The position numbers and the translations under genes were made by a program. From Obesumbacterium proteus (GTDB lineage: Bacteria > Pseudomonadota > Gammaproteobacteria > Enterobacterales > Enterobacteriaceae): a stretch of 64,000 nucleotides of DNA. The notes under the pieces were generated by a model that was not told where the DNA came from, ran no database searches, and saw only the letters and a program-made list of their open reading frames with translations. The stretch lies in NCBI RefSeq assembly GCF_001586165.1, contig NZ_CP014608.1, positions 3,596,001 through 3,660,000 of the forward strand. The letters are read 5' to 3'. Shown here one piece after another: positions 59,967-64,000 of the stretch. Each line of letters starts with the position of its first letter. Positions within the stretch are counted from its first letter, which is position 1.

Positions 59967-61604
59967 TTAGTGCTGAATAATGTACAAGTTTTTATCGTAT
60001 ACGTTATCTTGCGGATCTTTACCGGTATAACCGCCCACATACGGTTTCACCAGACGCGCATTGACGTAGTAATAGACAGGGACAATGGCAGAATCTTTAT
60101 CAAGCTGCTGTTCAGCCTGTTGATAAACGGCGGCTCGCGCCTCTTTGCTGCTAGTTTGCAGTGCGCCAGCCATGATTTTATCGAAGGCCGCGCTCTTATA
60201 ATGCGGGGTGTTACTGCTGCTGTCAGACAGCATCATGTTCAGGAATGAACTTGGCTCGTTGTAATCCGCACACCAGCCCGCACGCGAAACATCGTAAGTG
60301 CCCTGATGGCGGGTATCCAAGAAGGTTTTCCACTCTTGGTTTTCCAGCTTAACGTTCACGCCCAGATTTTTCTTCCAGATAGACGCTGCGGCAATCGCCA
60401 ATTTTTTGTGCAGATCCGAAGTGTTGTACAACAGGTTAAACGTCAGTGGCTTATCTGGGCCATAGCCCGCAGCGGCAAGCAGCTTCTTAGCTTCTTCGTT
60501 ACGTTTTTCCTGTGACCAACCAAACCACTCTGGCGGTGTTAACTTAGCGCCATCGGTATATGGCGGCGTGAAACTGTAGGCTGGCAGGTCGCCTTGGTTT
60601 TTGACTTTATTAACGATGATATCGCGATCCATCCCTAACTTGAGCGCCTCACGCACACGCTCATCGTTAAATGGTGGCTTCTGGTTATTTATTTCATAGT
60701 AATAAGTACATAAATACGGATCGGCTTTAACTTCCTGAGGGATCTCTTTTTTCAACTTCTGGAATAGTTCGATCGGCATATTATTATAGGTGACATCAAT
60801 TTCGCCGGTACGGTAGCGGTTAACGTCGGTCACTTCAGAAGCGATAGGCAGGAACGTGACTTTATTAATAACGGTTTTCGCATTGTCCCAATATTCAGGG
60901 TTACGCTCTAAAACAATACGTTCGTTAACGACCCAATCTTTTAATTTATAAGCGCCGTTGCTCACGTAGTTTTCTGGCAGCGTCCATTTGTCGCCAAATT
61001 TTTCCACCACGGCTTTGTTGACCGGTTTCATCGCGTAATGCGACGTCATTTCAGCTAAATATGGTACAGGTTCGGTTAACGTAATTTGGAAGGTTTTATC
61101 ATCAAGCGCTTTCACGCCTAGCGTTGATTTATCTTTTTTGCCCGAAATAATGTCATCTACGTTTTCGACGTGAGCGTATTGCAGATAACTGGCATAAGGC
61201 GATGCGGTTTTAGGATCAACAATACGCTGCCAGCTATAAACAAAATCTTCTGCGGTAACAGACTGGCCATTTGACCATTTAGCATCCGGGCGAATATGGA
61301 AAGTCCATACTTTAAAATCTTTATTATCCCAACTCACCGCCGTGCCAGGGATAGTTTTCCCCTGAGGATCGTGCTGGGTTAAACCTTCCATCAAGTCATT
61401 AGTGACGTTGTTTTCAGGCACGCCTTCAATTTTATGTGGGTCCAATGACTGAACTTCAGAGCCGTTATTTTTAACCAGCTCCTGCTTAGCGGCCAGTTTT
61501 ACACCGGCAGGAACATCCGCCGCCTGCACCTGAGCAATGCTAAACATGCCCAATGCCGCCATAACGCTTACGGCCAGTAAATTCTTTTTGATGTGTTTGC
61601 TCAT
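59967..61604 (-). CDS. oppA: OppA, periplasmic oligopeptide-binding protein
   Basis: The 545-residue SBP_bac_5 protein has a signal peptide MSKHIKKNLLAVSVMAALGM...VQA, cleaved before ADVPAG. It has typical OppA blocks: WSNGQSVTAEDFVYSWQRI, YYYEINNQKPPFNDERVREA, YNTSDLHKKLAIAAASIWKK and the C terminus LYIIQH. It binds peptides of 2-5 residues and cell-wall peptides. The start at 61604 fits the signal peptide; an upstream in-frame ATG would add 11 hydrophobic-poor residues. It is paralogous to mppA at 14148-15764. Confidence 0.97.
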   Translation of the reverse strand: MSKHIKKNLLAVSVMAALGMFSIAQVQAADVPAGVKLAAKQELVKNNGSEVQSLDPHKIEGVPENNVTNDLMEGLTQHDPQGKTIPGTAVSWDNKDFKVWTFHIRPDAKWSNGQSVTAEDFVYSWQRIVDPKTASPYASYLQYAHVENVDDIISGKKDKSTLGVKALDDKTFQITLTEPVPYLAEMTSHYAMKPVNKAVVEKFGDKWTLPENYVSNGAYKLKDWVVNERIVLERNPEYWDNAKTVINKVTFLPIASEVTDVNRYRTGEIDVTYNNMPIELFQKLKKEIPQEVKADPYLCTYYYEINNQKPPFNDERVREALKLGMDRDIIVNKVKNQGDLPAYSFTPPYTDGAKLTPPEWFGWSQEKRNEEAKKLLAAAGYGPDKPLTFNLLYNTSDLHKKLAIAAASIWKKNLGVNVKLENQEWKTFLDTRHQGTYDVSRAGWCADYNEPSSFLNMMLSDSSSNTPHYKSAAFDKIMAGALQTSSKEARAAVYQQAEQQLDKDSAIVPVYYYVNARLVKPYVGGYTGKDPQDNVYDKNLYIIQH

Positions 61605-62294
61605 TGTATACCCACTCCCCTTTAATAAGATGTCCATTAGGACATGCCAACATTTGTTAGCTTTATGGCCACACCGACAAGGAACGAAGTTGTCGGCGTG
61701 ATAGGTGGTTTTAAAACGTCATTACCCTTTCAGATCTAGAACTTTTACTGACAACAATCTTTGACTCAGGTCAGACGTCGAAATATTCAGCAAAACTTTT
61801 CTATAAATACTTCAGCACAAAGTTTTCTCATCAACGATGAGTGCAGTGATTATGCCCAGAAGCTAACAGATGGTTAAAATCACTGCTAATTATTTTTATA
61901 GAAATGTTACGCAATTCTCTTTATTGAAACGCTGACCTTCTGACAGACTGCACTGAGGGAGGGGAAAGATCAATGATAACTCGCTGATATAACATAATAT
62001 CTTTTCTTAAAGCTAAGTTATAAAGCGAATCATTCAGGCTTGAGAAAAGTTATGAAGTAATGCATCGTTAAATTAACAAATGTAAGCAGATTCAACCATT
62101 GATGATCTTATGAGCATTCAATAAGCCCACGAATAATGGGTTTCAGCAGAATGTTATGATGTGATTTTCTGAACAAAATTTGTGCTTATTACGTCAATAA
62201 ATCATCACGGAAGTAAAACAAACTTATTGAAATAATGCAGATTTATGGCTGAAACGCTGAGCAGCAAGCCATTGAGAGAAATATGCTACCCAGT
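61605..62294. other. oppA upstream region
   Basis: About 690 A+T-rich bases between oppA and ychE. Near oppA there is a stable hairpin in the leader (CCGACAA...TTGTCGG, about 61673-61702 on the minus strand) and a small ATGTCC/GGACAT stem close to the start. A promoter and an sRNA-regulated leader are expected (GcvB in E. coli), but I cannot fix the sites. No other gene is supported. Confidence 0.45.
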
Positions 62295-62331
62295 TAAAAA
62301 AACCGCCATCGGCAGCGCCGACAGCGGTTTC
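62295..62331 (-). terminator. ychE terminator
   Basis: On the minus strand AACCGCTGTCGGC-GCT-GCCGATGGCGGTT (one mismatch) is followed by seven T, about 33 bases after the ychE stop. Confidence 0.85.
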
Positions 62332-62363
62332 ATCAGGTGGCTATATTTGCTGGATTGGCTGGT

Positions 62364-63026
62364 CTATAACAGGCCGGGGAAAATAGATCGTAGGCCTGTG
62401 ACAATAAATTCAATGCCTAACGCCATTAATAGCAAACCCATTATTCGCGTGATGACGTTAATACCGGTTTGCCCTAACAGACGAACCAACAACGGCGCAG
62501 CCCTAAACAGTAGCCAGCAACAAAACGCGAACAGAATAATGGCCAAAGAAAAACCGAGCAGATTTTGCCAGCCATGGTAACGAGAGCTCCACACTATTGT
62601 TGAGCTGATTGCGCCGGGCCCGGCCATTAATGGCAACGCCAGCGGTACAACGCCCACGTTTTCTCGGATTGCGGTTTCTGATTTTTCTTGTTTGTTCTGC
62701 TTATCTTCGCCCAGCTTCCCGCTAATCATCGACATCGCAATGGTCACCACCAAGATCCCACCCGCAATGCGGAAGGAATCAATCGAGATGCCAAAGAACA
62801 TCAGTATTGAATCGCCCAGCAATAAAGAAGAGATCAAAATGATGGCAACCGACGTATTCGCCGTCAGGTTGGTTTTGTTGCGCGCTGCAACCGCCTGATA
62901 GCTCGTCATACTGATAAACACCGGCAGAATACCCACTGGGTTTACCAATGCGAAGAGACCAACAAAAAACTTAATGTAACCAGATAAATCCAGCAAAGAC
63001 TGGCTCACCATGCTCTCCAAAACCAT
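62364..63026 (-). CDS. ychE: YchE, MarC-family inner-membrane protein
   Basis: The 220-residue membrane protein has six hydrophobic segments. Blocks GLFALVNPVGILPVFISMTS, AARNKTNLTANTSVAIIL, GISIDSFRIAGGILVVTIAM, SMISGKLGEDKQNKQEKSET and INVITRIMGLLLMALGIEF match E. coli YchE. The MarC family has no proven transport function. It is divergent from adhE as in E. coli. Two in-frame ATGs at the start (63026 and 63011) are possible; the second is closer to the E. coli N terminus. Confidence 0.94.
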   Translation of the reverse strand: MVLESMVSQSLLDLSGYIKFFVGLFALVNPVGILPVFISMTSYQAVAARNKTNLTANTSVAIILISSLLLGDSILMFFGISIDSFRIAGGILVVTIAMSMISGKLGEDKQNKQEKSETAIRENVGVVPLALPLMAGPGAISSTIVWSSRYHGWQNLLGFSLAIILFAFCCWLLFRAAPLLVRLLGQTGINVITRIMGLLLMALGIEFIVTGLRSIFPGLL

Positions 63027-63602
63027 GTTAATAACGCGACTGTCATTCTTAACATTGTCACGAGCAAATCAGCGTGGTGAACAATGTTAGCAAATCACGA
63101 TAGAGTGATACGTTCTTGCGGCGTAATGTAATGGAAATAATGGCCCCGATCTATGCTCAATGTACTAATTTCTTACTGCATTTAATCGGAAGCGCAAAAA
63201 GAGGCTCATTGTTGCAAAAATGTTTTATTTTATCGATACTTCGCTGCAAAATACGGCTCTTTTAGTTGTTAATGATAAAAGCTCTCAACACCACATTGCT
63301 GAAAGGTGTCAGCTTGACATTTTTGTGAGCTATATCACAAAACAACTACCTAAGAATGGGTAAGCTCAGAGTCACAGTAAAGGCCTGCTATTATCGTCTG
63401 GCCCACTGATTAGCAGAAAGCCAAACCGTTCATGTTTAACACAGGCTTTACTTCTCCACTGCTAGCTAAGCTGTTTTAGCAAATCAGCCAACGGGAACTT
63501 TTCAGTAAGTGAAGTTTCTGAAAGAGAGCACATTTATCTGTCTATACTTGTTGCTTGTGCGGCTCATTGACTAAAAAAGTTTAACATTATCAGGAGAGCA
63601 TT
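63027..63602. other. ychE / adhE divergent intergenic region
   Basis: The region is 576 bases long, similar in size to that of E. coli, with a long adhE leader likely. It includes a perfect CRP-like palindrome (63324-63339) and TTGACA just upstream (63314-63319) with no good -10 at proper spacing. AGGAGAGC precedes the adhE ATG. No gene in this gap is supported. Confidence 0.5.
63324..63339. promoter_or_regulatory. CRP-like site upstream of adhE
   Basis: TGTGA-GCTATA-TCACA is a perfect match to the CRP half-sites with the correct six-base spacer, inside TTTTGTGAGCTATATCACAA. It is about 270 bases before the adhE start. Confidence 0.65.
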
Positions 63603-64000
63603 ATGGCTGTAACCAATATCGCTGAACTAGATGCGTTAGTAGCACGTGTTAAAAAAGCCCAGCGTGAGTTTGCCAATTACACTCAAGAACAAGTAGATAA
63701 AATCTTCCGCGCCGCCGCTCTGGCAGCTGCTGATGCCCGTATCCCATTGGCTAAATTAGCCGTTGAGGAATCAGGTATGGGTATCGTGGAAGACAAAGTG
63801 ATTAAAAACCACTTTGCATCCGAATATATCTATAACGCCTACAAAGATGAAAAAACCTGTGGCATCCTGTCTCAGGACGACACTTTCGGTACTATCACTA
63901 TCGCTGAACCTATCGGTATCATCTGCGGTATCGTACCGACCACTAACCCAACGTCTACGGCCATCTTCAAGGCATTAATCAGCCTGAAAACCCGTAACGG
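63603..64000 (+). CDS. adhE: AdhE bifunctional aldehyde-alcohol dehydrogenase, 5' part
   Basis: The first 132 codons of a protein of about 890 residues run off the window end. The N-terminal aldehyde dehydrogenase domain is clear: MAVTNIAELDALVARVKKAQ, IFRAAALAAADARIPLAKLA, EDKVIKNHFASEYIYNAYKD and IAEPIGIICGIVPTTNPT, nearly as in E. coli. The enzyme turns acetyl-CoA to ethanol in fermentation and forms spirosomes. Ribosome site AGGAG lies 7 bases ahead of the ATG. Confidence 0.97.
   Translation, partial: MAVTNIAELDALVARVKKAQREFANYTQEQVDKIFRAAALAAADARIPLAKLAVEESGMGIVEDKVIKNHFASEYIYNAYKDEKTCGILSQDDTFGTITIAEPIGIICGIVPTTNPTSTAIFKALISLKTRN

Overview
This window looks like a chromosomal segment of an Enterobacterales bacterium related to Escherichia, Yersinia and Serratia but outside the E. 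coli core group. Most genes are recognisable orthologues of E. coli K-12 genes in short syntenic blocks: ribE-mdtK, pykF-lpp-ldtE, mpaA-ycjG-tpx-tyrR, psp-ycjXF, sapABCDF-fabI, yciW-rnb, pepT-potABC, hinT-ycfL-lpoB-thiK-nagZ-ycfP, oppABCDF-ychE-adhE. The blocks are joined in an order that differs from E. coli. ERIC palindromes are present. A Hafnia-like member of the Hafniaceae is my best guess, by inference only.

Layout. 0-4 kb is an accessory patch: an MFS exporter, a small HTH-like protein, a short trimeric autotransporter adhesin with four 108-bp repeats, and an unknown lipoprotein. 4-8.5 kb holds ribE, mdtK, three identical tandem tRNA-Val(GAC) genes and a Tat-exported tyrosinase. 9-17.7 kb holds pykF and then a run of envelope and murein genes: lpp, ldtE, an MltF-like lytic transglycosylase, mppA, mpaA and ycjG. 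18-27.5 kb holds tpx, tyrR, a GNAT acetyltransferase, sseA and the phage-shock locus (pspABCD-ycjX-ycjF divergent from pspF). 27.5-38 kb holds a RyhB small-RNA gene with a Fur box, sapABCDF, fabI, yciW and rnb. 38-41 kb holds dkgB divergent from mdaB-ygiN, then pepT. 41.8-51.7 kb holds the spermidine/putrescine transporter potABC and potD, split by an inserted block: a MITE-like palindrome, the ferric citrate receptor and signalling genes fecA-fecR-fecI, and a CadB-type antiporter. 51.7-55.8 kb is the hinT-to-ycfP cluster. 56-64 kb is oppABCDF, ychE and the start of adhE.

Common themes. Peptidoglycan turnover and recycling genes recur (ldtE, MltF-like, mppA, mpaA, ycjG, nagZ, lpoB, opp), as do peptide/polyamine ABC transport (sap, opp, pot) and Fur-controlled iron response (ryhB, fecIRA).

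Most worth checking: the ryhB gene between pspF and sapA; an apparent frameshift in an A7 tract six codons into oppC; the split pot operon with fecIRA but no fecBCDE; the 169-bp inverted-repeat element at the split; and four ERIC-family elements, three of them close to translation starts.
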